Shown here: positions 37,201 to 45,846 of the stretch, in pieces | Position numbering within the stretch: position 1 is the stretch's first letter | How the letters are laid out: each line of letters starts with the position of its first letter | Assembly (NCBI RefSeq): GCF_011044495.1 | Contig: NZ_CP049143.1 | Location: forward strand, 5,270,001-5,334,000 | Length of the DNA stretch: 64,000 bases | Reading direction: 5' to 3' | Source: Roseimicrobium sp. ORNL1 | Lineage (GTDB): Bacteria > Verrucomicrobiota > Verrucomicrobiia > Verrucomicrobiales > Verrucomicrobiaceae | Position numbers and translations under genes: made by a program | Notes under the pieces: generated by a model | Database searches by the model: none | Told to the model about the DNA's origin: nothing | Seen by the model: only the letters and a program-made list of their open reading frames with translations

Positions 37201-39312
37201 GATCTCACCCGTACTGGAAGCGAGGTTCCCACGCACACTGGTCGTGCCAATGCTGGTGGCTCCAGCCGTGGGTGTCACAAGGAGACCACCATTCTGCAAG
37301 GTGAGTGTATCAGCTGCTGCTGCAAAGGTGACTGCGGCAGCGCCTGTGATCCGAAGCGTGTTGCTTGTAGCACCTCCTGCTGCCAGCGCCGTGTTTCCAG
37401 CGAGGCTGGTGTGCAGTCCCGCGCCGAAGCTGCTGCTGTAGCTGGCCGCACTCAGCTCGGTGATGGAGGCCGATCCGTCCACGACGGCCCAATCACTACG
37501 ATTGTAGGTCGCGTAGGATCCCAAGATACCCGCAGAGTTGTTCGCCGCGCTGGCAAAAATAATGGCTGTGCCACTGCCAGTATTGACGGTGGCGAAGTCG
37601 ATCGTGGCTCCTGTGTTGCGCGTGATCGTACCGAGAGTCAGCACGACAGACTGATTTGCACCACTGGTCACAGTGATACGCCCTCCCCCTCCCCGAACGC
37701 CAGTGCCATTCCCGACAACCAAACCGCCAACGGTCTGGAAGGTCACGTCTGCATTGCTGCCCACCACTTCAAGAGAACCGCCATTGAGCGTGAGGGATGC
37801 TGTCTGGCTGAGCTTCGAAGTATTGTTCGCCGTGTAGTCCAGCACCAGCTTGCCACCCGATACCGTGGTAGCTCCCGTGAAGGTGTTGCTGCCTTTCAGA
37901 ATCGCGGTGCCACCACCGGTCACGGTGAGAGTGTCGGTATCGCCAGAGGCGAAAGAGGTAGCCCGAAGCAAATTCCCGGTGAATGCCACGGTCCCGCCTT
38001 TCGTGGTCTGGATGGTCAGGCCCTTGGCGACAGCGGCGACAGAGGCAGTTCCGTTGCTGCCCAGAAAAACGTTCCCACTATAGGTGACCGTGCCGGAGTC
38101 ATTGAGGCCGCCCAGCGTAGCGACACCCGTGTTGCCGCTGCGGAGGCGAATGTTGCGACCAATGGTCACTCCGCCTTTTCCGATGAGAAGAGCGGCATTG
38201 AGAGCCCCACTCGTATTGCCAACAAGCACTTCCGAGGTGGCGTTCCCCAAGGCGCCAGAGCCTCCTGTGCTACCGTTTGGAGCATTGGCGTTCACGATGG
38301 TCCGTCCTCCGTTGATGGTGGTAGCACCCGTGTAGTTGCTGGTGGAACCAGAAAGCACCAAGGTATGCGCCGCCTTGCTAACGGCGACGGTTGCCGAACT
38401 CGATCCGGTGAGTGTCCCTGAAAATTCGAAAACACCATCGGCACCATCCATATTTACACCACCATTGATGTTGATGGTCCCCGCGCCTGAGATGGCGCCC
38501 ATGCTCTCTCCGTTTCCATTGAAGTCAAACGTGGCGCCCGCCAGCACATTGAGAACGCCCGCGCCATCGAAGAGACCGCCACTCGCACCCGCGAACCGCA
38601 CGGTGCCGGTGCCTCCGATGTTCAACGTCATGTTCCCGACGCTGGTCAGGTCGCCGATATTGAAACTGCTAGGGGCAGTGTTGTTATTGATAAAATTCAA
38701 CACCACGCCAGTGCCCGCAAAGGAGCCGGCAGTTTCAGCGTATTGGTTGCCATCGATCAGCGGCAATGTGAAGACACCCGTGCCGGCATTGATGAAGGTC
38801 TGCTTTGTACCGTTGGTGTAGATCTGGTTACCGCTGAGGATGAGGCTTCCGGATCCAGCGTTGGTCACTGTGGTATTGCCGCTGTACACGATCGGAGCGG
38901 AGATGGTGACAGTGCCAGCGCCGGTGTGGGTTAGCGTTGGCAGTTCGGCGAAGCTTGAACGGGCAAAGATGAGTTGGTTCGCGGTATCACCCGCCACGGT
39001 GACGGTGCCCGCCGTCGGGTTGAAAACCAGCTTGTTTAAAGTGAAGTCACCGAGGTTGTTGGTCGCGGTGTAGCTGGAGCTGCCGCCAAACTGCAACCGG
39101 GTGTAGTCCGCACTGACTGGAAGTGTTGCAGAATTCCACGAGGCCGGATCAGACCACGTTGCGTCACCCGTCGACCAGACGGACTGCGCCTGTACGACCA
39201 CGCTGGTAAGAGCAAGCACCACGCATGCAAGACCCGCAGTAGCAGTCTTGAAGCGGGTTCGGAAATGGTGGCGTGAATGACGACGACAACAACGATTCGA
39301 AGATGGGGGCAT
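34216..39312 (-). CDS. giant autotransporter-repeat surface protein with PEP-CTERM-like tail
   Basis: The 1698-aa product has a long basic N-terminus and signal peptide (cleavage near VVVQAQS). Next comes WSTGDATWSDPASWN, the typical opening of these proteins, then many autotransporter-associated beta-strand repeats (for example KTGAGTLVLTG- and YSGATEVRNG-type units). A Gly/Thr-rich insert of different character (about 1230-1480) contains repeated NPGTGYTSAPTIAI units. The last residues VIPEPGRMMLLALAF ... RRRRTR form a PEP-CTERM-like sorting signal: PEP, a membrane helix and an Arg cluster. No barrel domain is present, so the name refers to the repeats only. It is probably a fibrous surface or matrix protein. 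Confidence 0.88.
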   Translation of the reverse strand: MPPSSNRCCRRHSRHHFRTRFKTATAGLACVVLALTSVVVQAQSVWSTGDATWSDPASWNSATLPVSADYTRLQFGGSSSYTATNNLGDFTLNKLVFNPTAGTVTVAGDTANQLIFARSSFAELPTLTHTGAGTVTISAPIVYSGNTTVTNAGSGSLILSGNQIYTNGTKQTFINAGTGVFTLPLIDGNQYAETAGSFAGTGVVLNFINNNTAPSSFNIGDLTSVGNMTLNIGGTGTVRFAGASGGLFDGAGVLNVLAGATFDFNGNGESMGAISGAGTININGGVNMDGADGVFEFSGTLTGSSSATVAVSKAAHTLVLSGSTSNYTGATTINGGRTIVNANAPNGSTGGSGALGNATSEVLVGNTSGALNAALLIGKGGVTIGRNIRLRSGNTGVATLGGLNDSGTVTYSGNVFLGSNGTASVAAVAKGLTIQTTKGGTVAFTGNLLRATSFASGDTDTLTVTGGGTAILKGSNTFTGATTVSGGKLVLDYTANNTSKLSQTASLTLNGGSLEVVGSNADVTFQTVGGLVVGNGTGVRGGGGRITVTSGANQSVVLTLGTITRNTGATIDFATVNTGSGTAIIFASAANNSAGILGSYATYNRSDWAVVDGSASITELSAASYSSSFGAGLHTSLAGNTALAAGGATSNTLRITGAAAVTFAAAADTLTLQNGGLLVTPTAGATSIGTTSVRGNLASSTGEIIIHQNSTAGALTVHSVISGTTTLTKDGDGTLILTGTNTHTGGTYINGGTVQVTTSANFGANASEVFINNATLIVAAATGVTNVLGTHLITIGSAGATIEITGENQSVGNGAFRGSGTLTKTGTGSISFGTALNPFTGNIVINQGQIIMNSEQLNNAGLITVNNGGSYTITDDTSSTFQDASTTNPDGRRIVINGDGYNNLGAIRLTDQTADDVSIDPRITLNREIVLQTTSRIEVVNGTDTGSFSQLTFGGNVTGPGGLVKTGNGGLVLTARDNTYSGATEVRNGILAISSGNDRLPTGTTVTLGTASTSTSGVLRLNGYSQIIAGLATTGSGTANAVVGGSAASTSRLEVKVASGSQTYAGSLGGTGTTFQAGNNHADNNLDFVKSGAGSLTLTKASTYSGSTIVQEGKLLLGNAQALGGTGASYTNGKGGTAVENGATLDLNGQENVQEVITLNGHGAGGGGALVNNNIGTTASLGSGVASLSFSTAASTGWAAGTSITIAPPTSETGMSAAATGSFGLSSASITITNGGAGFDLNDANITITGGGGSGAVLQPVFGLTTAALTVTSGTTTYSVAPTVVLPNGATGVANLDASGKVVSITVTNPGTGFRGALSAAQQTAIFSGGTVLSQGTNPTVVSNDTNFIIVGVTVINPGTGYTSAPTIAIAGSSPGTATAVANAQNFVLNGFTLADSGSGYESAPTVTITNPDGTAAATATANLTSVVLASDSSVGGAGNLILNPVISGEHGLTKVGAGTTTLAGNNLYTGNTTVSEGTLLAANIKGSASGSGNVTVQSGATLGGSGYIGKAAGSAASPASNTSITVSSGAKLMVGDSHNRPFFLSATPAKLTLQTGGDGITSGIISLLGTVQLDIFDKYTEGEDPIYFNDSLVLNSANQVVIGGTLEVRDTTGMSGLTWGVGDFWQLFDWSGVIPGINYSGGFQNFVLPDLATGLKWDTSEIYTTGVISVAVIPEPGRMMLLALAFSAAVLRRRRTR

Positions 39313-39485
39313 GGGGGGCCCCGTTAGTAAGCAATCACTGCGTTGGCGCAGTTTCTATTGCGTGACCTTTCTGTTACGAAATAGAAGTGTGCCCAAACGC
39401 CGCGCGTTCTCGTGACTTTATCGTTAGAATAAGAAGACCAGAGATTTGTCGCTGTCTGGCAATCCGTTCACAAGCCCAGGCAGCA

Positions 39486-40964
39486 TCAACTGATCAACGG
39501 CTTCACCAGATGCGCTTCTTCCACGCCCGTGAGCTTGCCGTCCAGGCCCTGGTGCTTATAAACAAAGCGCTCGTGATTGAAACCGAGGAGATGCAGAACC
39601 GTGGCGTGGAAGTCGCGGACGTGCACCGGATCCTTCACGATGTTGTAGCTGAAATCATCCGTCTCTCCATGGATCACGCCACCCTTGGCACCGCCACCGG
39701 CCATCCACATGCTGAAACAGCGCGGATGGTGATCGCGTCCATAGTTTTCCTTCGAAAGGCCACCCTGTGAGTAGATGGTGCGGCCGAATTCGCCGCCCCA
39801 GATGATGAGCGTGTCATCAAACATACCGCGCTGCTTGAGGTCCTCGATAAGGGCATGGCAGGGCTGGTCGATATCCTTGCACTGGCTGGGCATGCGACCG
39901 GAGACGTTGGAGTGGTGATCCCAGTTGTTGTGATATATCTGGACGAACCTCACCCCGCGCTCGGCGAGACGACGAGCCATGAGGACTGAGTTCGCAAAAG
40001 AGCCAGGGGTCTTCGCAGCATCACCATACATCTTGAAAGTGTGCTCCGGCTCGCTGGCAAAGTCCGTAAGCTCCGGCACACTCGCCTGCATGCGGAAGGC
40101 CATCTCATACTGCTGGATGCGCGTCTGTGTTTCCGGATCTCCGGTGCGCTGGAAGTTCAGCGAGTTCAGCGCATTGAGGCCATCAATGGTCCGACGGCGC
40201 ACGGAGTCGGATACCCCGGGAGGATTATTGATGAAGAGGATGGGATCACCCTTGCTGCGAAAGGAAACGCCCGCGTGCTCACCGGGAAGAAAGCCGCTGG
40301 ACCACAAGCGGGAGGAGATGGCCTGCTCCTGTTCACGATTGGTGGGCGTGGCCACCAAAACCACAAAGGTCGGCAGGTTCTGGTTCATCGAGCCCAGTCC
40401 GTAAGAGGCCCACGAACCGAGGCACGGCCGGCCTGTCACCTGATTGCCCGTCTGCATCGCCGCGATGGCCGGCTCGTGATTGATGGCCTCCGTGTGCATG
40501 GAGCGGATGAAGCACATGTCATCCGCACTCTTGCTCAAGTAGGGCAGCAACTCGGTATTCATCCACATGCCGCACTGGCCCGCTTGCTCGAAGCGAAACT
40601 TCGAAGGAGCGATGGGGAAGCGCGCCTGCCCGCTCGTCATGGTGGTGAGACGCTGCCCCTTGCGCACGGAGTCGGGCAGGTCCTTGTCATACCACTTCGG
40701 CATCTCCGGCTTGTAGTCGAAGAGATCCATCTGCGAGGGACCACCCACCATGTGCAGGTAGATCACGCGCTTGGCCTTCGGTGTGAAATGCGGACCGAGC
40801 GGATTGGTCCCCTTGGACGCTGAAGCAGAGGCCGCACCGGACGCCTGCTGAAGGAACGCCTCACCTAGAAGTGAAGTCAGCGCTGCTGAGCCAAGGAGGT
40901 GGCCGCCGCGCGTGAAGAAGTGCCGGCGGGTTTCCATGGGGTTGAACGGAAAGGATGCATTCAT
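39486..40964 (-). CDS. DUF1501 family protein
   Basis: The 492-aa product has a Tat-type leader (TRRHFFTRGG after METR) and the DUF1501 landmarks VIYLHMVGGPSQMDLFDYKP, GRPCLGSWASYGLG, FVQIYHNNWDHH and EFGRT. The fold is related to alkaline phosphatase/sulfatase-like hydrolases, but function is unproven. Its start lies 19 bases after the stop of the cytochrome/DUF1553 gene, so the two form the conserved pair seen throughout Planctomycetes and Verrucomicrobia. A second possible ATG lies at 40937. Confidence 0.92.
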   Translation of the reverse strand: MNASFPFNPMETRRHFFTRGGHLLGSAALTSLLGEAFLQQASGAASASASKGTNPLGPHFTPKAKRVIYLHMVGGPSQMDLFDYKPEMPKWYDKDLPDSVRKGQRLTTMTSGQARFPIAPSKFRFEQAGQCGMWMNTELLPYLSKSADDMCFIRSMHTEAINHEPAIAAMQTGNQVTGRPCLGSWASYGLGSMNQNLPTFVVLVATPTNREQEQAISSRLWSSGFLPGEHAGVSFRSKGDPILFINNPPGVSDSVRRRTIDGLNALNSLNFQRTGDPETQTRIQQYEMAFRMQASVPELTDFASEPEHTFKMYGDAAKTPGSFANSVLMARRLAERGVRFVQIYHNNWDHHSNVSGRMPSQCKDIDQPCHALIEDLKQRGMFDDTLIIWGGEFGRTIYSQGGLSKENYGRDHHPRCFSMWMAGGGAKGGVIHGETDDFSYNIVKDPVHVRDFHATVLHLLGFNHERFVYKHQGLDGKLTGVEEAHLVKPLIS

Positions 40965-40983
40965 GACGGAAAAACGGGCGCGA

Positions 40984-43900
40984 TTATTTGTTCAGCACTT
41001 CATCCAAGTTCATGATCTGATTGCAGAGCATGGTCCAGGCAGCGAGTTGCGCGGGGTCGAGGAAAGAGTCGGCCTTCGTCGCGCCTACGCCGATAAGAGC
41101 GGAAGCGTCTTCAGGCTTGGATCGGTAATGTGCCAGCAAGTCGGTCAAGCTGGCCTGCACAATCGCATTCTCCTCCGGCTTGAGCGGTCTGCAAAGCAGC
41201 TGATTTGCGACGTAGCCGACGGCTTTCGCCGAGTCGCCCTTCCCATACTGCATGGCATGCTGAGCCAGGTTCCTCGCGGCTTCCACGAACTGAGGGTCAT
41301 TCATGGTCACCAGCGCCTGCAGCGGCGTGTTGGTACGCTCACGGCGTACGCAGCTTGTCTCACGGCTGGGCGCGTTGAAGGCCTCCATGTTTGGCGAAGG
41401 CGCCATGCGCTTCCAGAAATTGTACAGCGTGCGGCGGTAGAGCCCTTCACCGGTGTCCTGCACGTAGTTGCGCGTGTTGCCACCGGCGAGCCCCACAATC
41501 TCCCAGATATTCTCCGGCTGATAGGGACGGGTGCCCGGACCACCCATGGTAGGTGAAAGTGTGCCGCTCGCAGCGAGTGCGTAGTCACGCACCATCTCCG
41601 CATCCATGCGGAAGCGAGGGCCGCGGCTGAGCAGGGCGTTGTCGCGATCCTTCTCCAGCTTCTCCGGCGTGGCGAGCGCTGCCTGCTTGTACGTCGCGGA
41701 GGTGAGCATGAGCTTGAACATGTGCTTCATGTCCCAGCCGCTTTCGCGGAACTCGACGGACAGCCAGTCGAGCAGCTCCGGATGGCTGGGCGCGCTGCCC
41801 ATGATGCCGAAGTCCTCACTGGTCTTCACCAGCCCCTGGCCGAAGAGCTCCTGCCAGAAGCGGTTCATCGTCACACGGGCGGTCAGCGGGTTGTTGGGAT
41901 CGACCAGCCACTTCGCAAGACCAAGCCTGTTCTGCGGAGCATCCGTGGGCATCGCGGGGCCAAGGGCCGCGGGCGTGCCGGCCTCGACCACGTCCCCCTT
42001 CTTGTCATACTCACCACGCATGAGGATCGGCGTCATGGGTTTGACGTTCATCACTTCCTCCTGGACGTGGGTGATGGGACTGCGGGCCTTGATGTCTGTT
42101 TTTTCCTTTTCGAGATCGACCACCGACTTGTTGAGCTTCTTGTAAGACTCGTCGCGCGTGATCAGGTAGTGGTCATACAGGGCATTGCGCTGCTGCGGCG
42201 TGCGCTTGTCAGACGCCGCGGCAAGGATGGCACGCAGCGGCCCCATCTCAGAGATGCGCTTCACTTCTTCCGGGGAGAGTGCTCTCGCGTAAACACGCGC
42301 GTCCTGCACCGAGCCTCCTTCAAAGGTCTGCACATCACTGCGCTGGCCGATGCGCAGGGGCGTCTGCGTGCGGATGCTGCTGGTCGGCTTCAGTGTGGCG
42401 TTCTCGGTGTTGAGCTTCTGTTCCACACCATCGACATACATCTTGATGCCATTGGCCTTGCCCGAGCCGTTGTAGGTCACAAACACATGCTGCCAGGTGC
42501 CGGGCTTCAGCACTGCATTCCGCGTGCTGACCTTGAGTGCATCCTCCGGCCAGTCACTCACGATGTGAACGGCAAGCCCGCGATCCGCCTGGAAAAGATC
42601 CCAGCCGCGGTATTGCCCCTTCTCATCCATGCGGGCGATGATGCCTCCGTACACGCCATTTCTTCCCGCCTTGATCCACGCTCCGTAGCTGAAAGACTGC
42701 TTCTGCTCGAAGTCGCCTTCGTCACCAAGCACGAAGGTGCTGCCGGATTTCAATACGGGGGCCGGACCCAGCTTGCCATCCGGTGCCCAGGAGATTTCAC
42801 CGGTGGCCTTGATGGTACGCGGCGGGCCGCAGATGGCCTGCACTTCATTGCCCACTCCTTCATTGAGCGGCACATGGGCCACAATGCCATCCGAGGGCAC
42901 ATCCTTGTCCAGTGTGTCCGGCTTCGCGGAGGCCAGCCACTGGTCGAACTCTGCGCGTGCCACTTTCTTCCGTTCCGTGCGGGCCGCGCTTGCGACTTCA
43001 ATTTCCTTCGGCAATGCCGTCCAGCGTGTCTTGTCCTTGCCGGACGGCACCACGAGAATGGGTCCGCTGTCCTTCTGGTTGAGGTCCTTCGCACCTTGGG
43101 TGGTGTTCCTGAAGAAGGCAGCCAGCGCATAGTAGTCCTTGGTGGTGATGGGATCGAACTTGTGATCGTGGCACTGGGCGCAATTCACCGTGAAACCCAT
43201 ATAGACCCAGCCGAGCGTCTGCACACGGTCGGCAGCGTAGAGGGCAAGGTTCTCCTCATCGATGGTGCCACCTTCATTGGTGGTGATGTTGCAGCGCTGG
43301 AAGCCGGTAGCGATCAACTGATCATCCGTTCGATTAGGCAACAAGTCGCCCGCGATCTGCTCGACCGTGAAGGCATCAAACGGCTCGTTCTTGTTGAAGG
43401 CGTTCACCACCCAATCGCGGTAGAGCCACATCTCGCGATAGTTGTCAAAATGCAGGCCGTGCGTATCACCATAGCGGGCGGCATCCAGCCAGTAGCGGGC
43501 GCGGTGTTCGCCATAGCGCTTGGAATCCAGCAGGCGGTCCACGAGTTTCTCATAGGCATCGGGCCGCGTGTCGCTCACAAAGGCATCCACCTCCTCGGGT
43601 GAGGGTGGCAGGCCGGTGAGATCCAGCGTGACACGGCGCATGAGGGTGTGCTTGTCTGCCTCCGGCGCAGGTGTGAGCCCCGCAGTCGCAAGCCTCGCTT
43701 CGACAAAGCGATCGATGGGATTCTTCGCTTCCGTCTTCGCCCCCGGGACCGTCGGGAGCGCGGGACGTTCCGGCTTCACCAAGGACCAGTGAGGCTGCCA
43801 GGAAGCACCTTGTTCAATCCACTTCTTGATCAGCTCCTTCTGCTCCGGCTTCAAATCCTTGTGCGACTCTGGCGGGGGCATCACATCATCCACATCCGCG

Positions 43901-44184
43901 GTGATGATGCGCTGGTAGAGAGAGCTCTTCCCGGGTTGCCCCTTTACCACGGTGGAGTCACCTCCATCGCGAGCAGCGAAGAACCCTTGCTCCGTATCCA
44001 GGCGCAGAGAAGCCTTCCGCGTGCCCGGATCCGGACCATGACAATGGAAACACGCCTCCGCGAGAATGGGACGGATGTCACGGTTAAACTGGACCGTGGC
44101 CGGAGGCGTGGAGGCGGCATGAACCGCCGCTCCCGCTGCCGTGGCACTGACAGCGAGGGTGGTAAGAAGATGACGAGCGCTCAT
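40984..44184 (-). CDS. planctomycete-type cytochrome c / DUF1549 / DUF1553 protein with a LamG-like insert
   Basis: The 1066-aa product has a signal peptide (about 1-23). An N-terminal planctomycete cytochrome c domain carries the haem motif CFHCH at 45-49 and a methionine ligand candidate in DVMPPPES. DUF1549 (PSCyt2) lies at about 155-365. A LamG/concanavalin-like module lies at about 430-650 (HVPLNEGVGNEVQ ... VYARALSPEEVKRI), and DUF1553 (PSD1) at about 755-1030 (NPLTARVTMNRFWQELFGQGLVKTSEDFG). It is thought to act with the DUF1501 protein in an electron-transfer step of polysaccharide breakdown, though that role is not established. It is the first gene of the pair. Confidence 0.93.
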   Translation of the reverse strand: MSARHLLTTLAVSATAAGAAVHAASTPPATVQFNRDIRPILAEACFHCHGPDPGTRKASLRLDTEQGFFAARDGGDSTVVKGQPGKSSLYQRIITADVDDVMPPPESHKDLKPEQKELIKKWIEQGASWQPHWSLVKPERPALPTVPGAKTEAKNPIDRFVEARLATAGLTPAPEADKHTLMRRVTLDLTGLPPSPEEVDAFVSDTRPDAYEKLVDRLLDSKRYGEHRARYWLDAARYGDTHGLHFDNYREMWLYRDWVVNAFNKNEPFDAFTVEQIAGDLLPNRTDDQLIATGFQRCNITTNEGGTIDEENLALYAADRVQTLGWVYMGFTVNCAQCHDHKFDPITTKDYYALAAFFRNTTQGAKDLNQKDSGPILVVPSGKDKTRWTALPKEIEVASAARTERKKVARAEFDQWLASAKPDTLDKDVPSDGIVAHVPLNEGVGNEVQAICGPPRTIKATGEISWAPDGKLGPAPVLKSGSTFVLGDEGDFEQKQSFSYGAWIKAGRNGVYGGIIARMDEKGQYRGWDLFQADRGLAVHIVSDWPEDALKVSTRNAVLKPGTWQHVFVTYNGSGKANGIKMYVDGVEQKLNTENATLKPTSSIRTQTPLRIGQRSDVQTFEGGSVQDARVYARALSPEEVKRISEMGPLRAILAAASDKRTPQQRNALYDHYLITRDESYKKLNKSVVDLEKEKTDIKARSPITHVQEEVMNVKPMTPILMRGEYDKKGDVVEAGTPAALGPAMPTDAPQNRLGLAKWLVDPNNPLTARVTMNRFWQELFGQGLVKTSEDFGIMGSAPSHPELLDWLSVEFRESGWDMKHMFKLMLTSATYKQAALATPEKLEKDRDNALLSRGPRFRMDAEMVRDYALAASGTLSPTMGGPGTRPYQPENIWEIVGLAGGNTRNYVQDTGEGLYRRTLYNFWKRMAPSPNMEAFNAPSRETSCVRRERTNTPLQALVTMNDPQFVEAARNLAQHAMQYGKGDSAKAVGYVANQLLCRPLKPEENAIVQASLTDLLAHYRSKPEDASALIGVGATKADSFLDPAQLAAWTMLCNQIMNLDEVLNK

Positions 44185-44359
44185 CAGAAAGTGACGATTT
44201 CTAGCATTTTAACGCTTCCAGACGCGCACTTCCAGCACCCTGAGGGCCCATGAAACCACATCGGGCAAAATGTCGTTAGCAACCGTCAAATATCGGTCAA
44301 TCAGGGCATTGGGACAGCCCTTCCGCCTGGACGGCAATTTGATCCATGGCGGCGTCAAT

Positions 44360-44429
44360 CTACTCCATCTGCCACTTGCCCCAGAGCTTGGGGTCCATTC
44401 AGCCCTGCCCGACACAGCCCCGTGATGGC
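44360..44429 (-). pseudogene. relic of the 3' end of a paralogue of the 1454-aa propeller gene
   Basis: On the minus strand the sequence reads (M)DPKLWGKWQME then a stop, preceded by an in-frame stop. It aligns with the C-terminus TPKLWGKWRVEK of the intact gene at 45847-50211. Base similarity continues upstream to GCCATCAC, with small indels. Only about 70 bases remain. The rest of the 271-bp gap (44185-44455) shows nothing else recognisable. Confidence 0.6.
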
Positions 44430-44455
44430 ATCTCCCGTGCCAAACTTCCCTCCCG

Positions 44456-45721
44456 TCATTTGTTCTTGGGCTGCTCCACCACGCAGCGGAATCCAAATGC
44501 AGGCTCACGGCGATCCGGAGGCGTATGGTCACGCTCAGAGGACAGCAGGCGGTTCTTCTCATGGTTCGAGAAGGAACCGCCGCGCGTCACTCGATCCACC
44601 TGAGAGGCGTTGTACCAATCGCTGCACCATTCCCAGACATTGCCACCCAGGTCATAGATGCCCAGTTTGTTCGCTTCGAAGCTCATGACAGGCGCGGCCG
44701 AGACAAAGCCGTCCTCATAGTCCTGGATGCAGGCTTTCCCGGGGGATGCTTTGCCCACGGAAGCGTCGGCAAAGTTTCCAGCGCCTTTGTTCGGCGGCCA
44801 CTTTTTGCCCCACGGATATTCCTCGCCGAGTTTACCGCTTTTGGAGTCAGGCGTGCCTTCCTTGCCCTCTTCGCGTCCAATGCCAACCGCAAAACTCCAC
44901 TCCCGATCTGTGGGAAGGCGATAGCTGCGGCCGTCCTTCTTGCTCAGCCACTCGCAAAACGCTGTGGCATCCGCCCAACTCACGCGCGTCACCGGAAGAT
45001 TGCCCTCCTTCTCCTTCGCGACGCCGCTGACAGCCACGTCCTTCCACGCCCCATTCACACCGGATGCCGCCTGAGCATAAGTTCCGTAGTCCGAGCGTCG
45101 TGTTTCATGAATGCACATGAGAATATCAGTTCCCGGCACGGGTACGAATTTCATGCCGAGACTGTTCGTGAAAGCTCCCCCCACGGTCGATGGAGCCGCC
45201 GCGGCAGCCAGAGTTTCACGGTGATTCTTCACCGCCTGTGCCTCGCTGATGCGATCTGCCTTGGTAAGGGTGACCTCGAGTTCCTTCAACCGGGCAACAT
45301 AAGGCGTGAGCAACAGGGTGGTGCCTGCGGACTTTTGCGAATCCAGTTTGCCAATCTGATTTCGATAGATGGCTCGCAGATTCTTCAATCCCTTGGGTGT
45401 CTTGTCATCGTCCGGCGGTAGTGGTTCGCGGGCGCCCACACGTTTGATTTCCGCCTCGTACACCAGCACAGCATCCAGGTTACCCGCGGTCTTCGCTTCA
45501 GAAATCAGTCGGTTCACTCCTCCGATGTAGCCGACATTCAGCTCATTCACGGCGGTCTCATACGGCCCCACGACACGCTCCTTCATCAAGGTGTCATACT
45601 GCTGCTGAAGCGCGGTGAGTTCAGGAGACGCCTGCGCGGGCAGGTGAATGGCCAGCACCATGGCGACTGTGCAGCCCGTCAAAAGACGGGCCAGAACCTT
45701 CGTGAGGGAGTGAGCATGCAT
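44456..45721 (-). CDS. secreted SUMF1/FGE-fold protein lacking the FGE cysteines
   Basis: The 421-aa product has a signal peptide (about 1-32) and a helical, probably coiled-coil region (35-175), followed by a formylglycine-generating-enzyme fold from TNSLGMKFVPVPG to GFRCVVE. Fold landmarks are LPVTRVSWADATAFCEWLS, YRLPTDREWSFA, YDLGGNVWEWCSDWY and RVTRGGSF. In true FGEs two copper-binding cysteines sit just after GGS[FW]; here that segment reads SNHEKNRLLSSERDHTPP with neither cysteine. It is therefore unlikely to activate the sulfatases of this window and may be a binding protein. It sits in a cluster of secreted proteins on the same strand. Confidence 0.85.
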   Translation of the reverse strand: MHAHSLTKVLARLLTGCTVAMVLAIHLPAQASPELTALQQQYDTLMKERVVGPYETAVNELNVGYIGGVNRLISEAKTAGNLDAVLVYEAEIKRVGAREPLPPDDDKTPKGLKNLRAIYRNQIGKLDSQKSAGTTLLLTPYVARLKELEVTLTKADRISEAQAVKNHRETLAAAAAPSTVGGAFTNSLGMKFVPVPGTDILMCIHETRRSDYGTYAQAASGVNGAWKDVAVSGVAKEKEGNLPVTRVSWADATAFCEWLSKKDGRSYRLPTDREWSFAVGIGREEGKEGTPDSKSGKLGEEYPWGKKWPPNKGAGNFADASVGKASPGKACIQDYEDGFVSAAPVMSFEANKLGIYDLGGNVWEWCSDWYNASQVDRVTRGGSFSNHEKNRLLSSERDHTPPDRREPAFGFRCVVEQPKNK

Positions 45722-45846
45722 ATGGATACCAAGAAGTGTATGGTTCGATTCTGCGCGGTGATTTTACCCTGATCCGAAACGTCCTGACAAGCCATTGATT
45801 CCACGAGCCCACGGTGAAACCAACATCACCGCAGGCGGCATGTTTC

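Noticed and set aside
37084-38421. 445-aa plus-strand frame, Ser/Gly/Arg-rich, inside the 1698-aa repeat gene
   Set aside because: It is created by the repetitive Gly/Thr codons of the sense gene, and similar frames appear opposite the 1907-aa gene.
34216-39312. True type V autotransporter
   Set aside because: The passenger-type repeats are present, but there is no C-terminal 12-strand barrel; the protein ends in a PEP-CTERM-like tail instead.
41722-43602. 626-aa plus-strand frame inside the cytochrome/DUF1553 gene
   Set aside because: The sense strand encodes conserved PSD1 domains. The antisense frame has no domain-like pattern.
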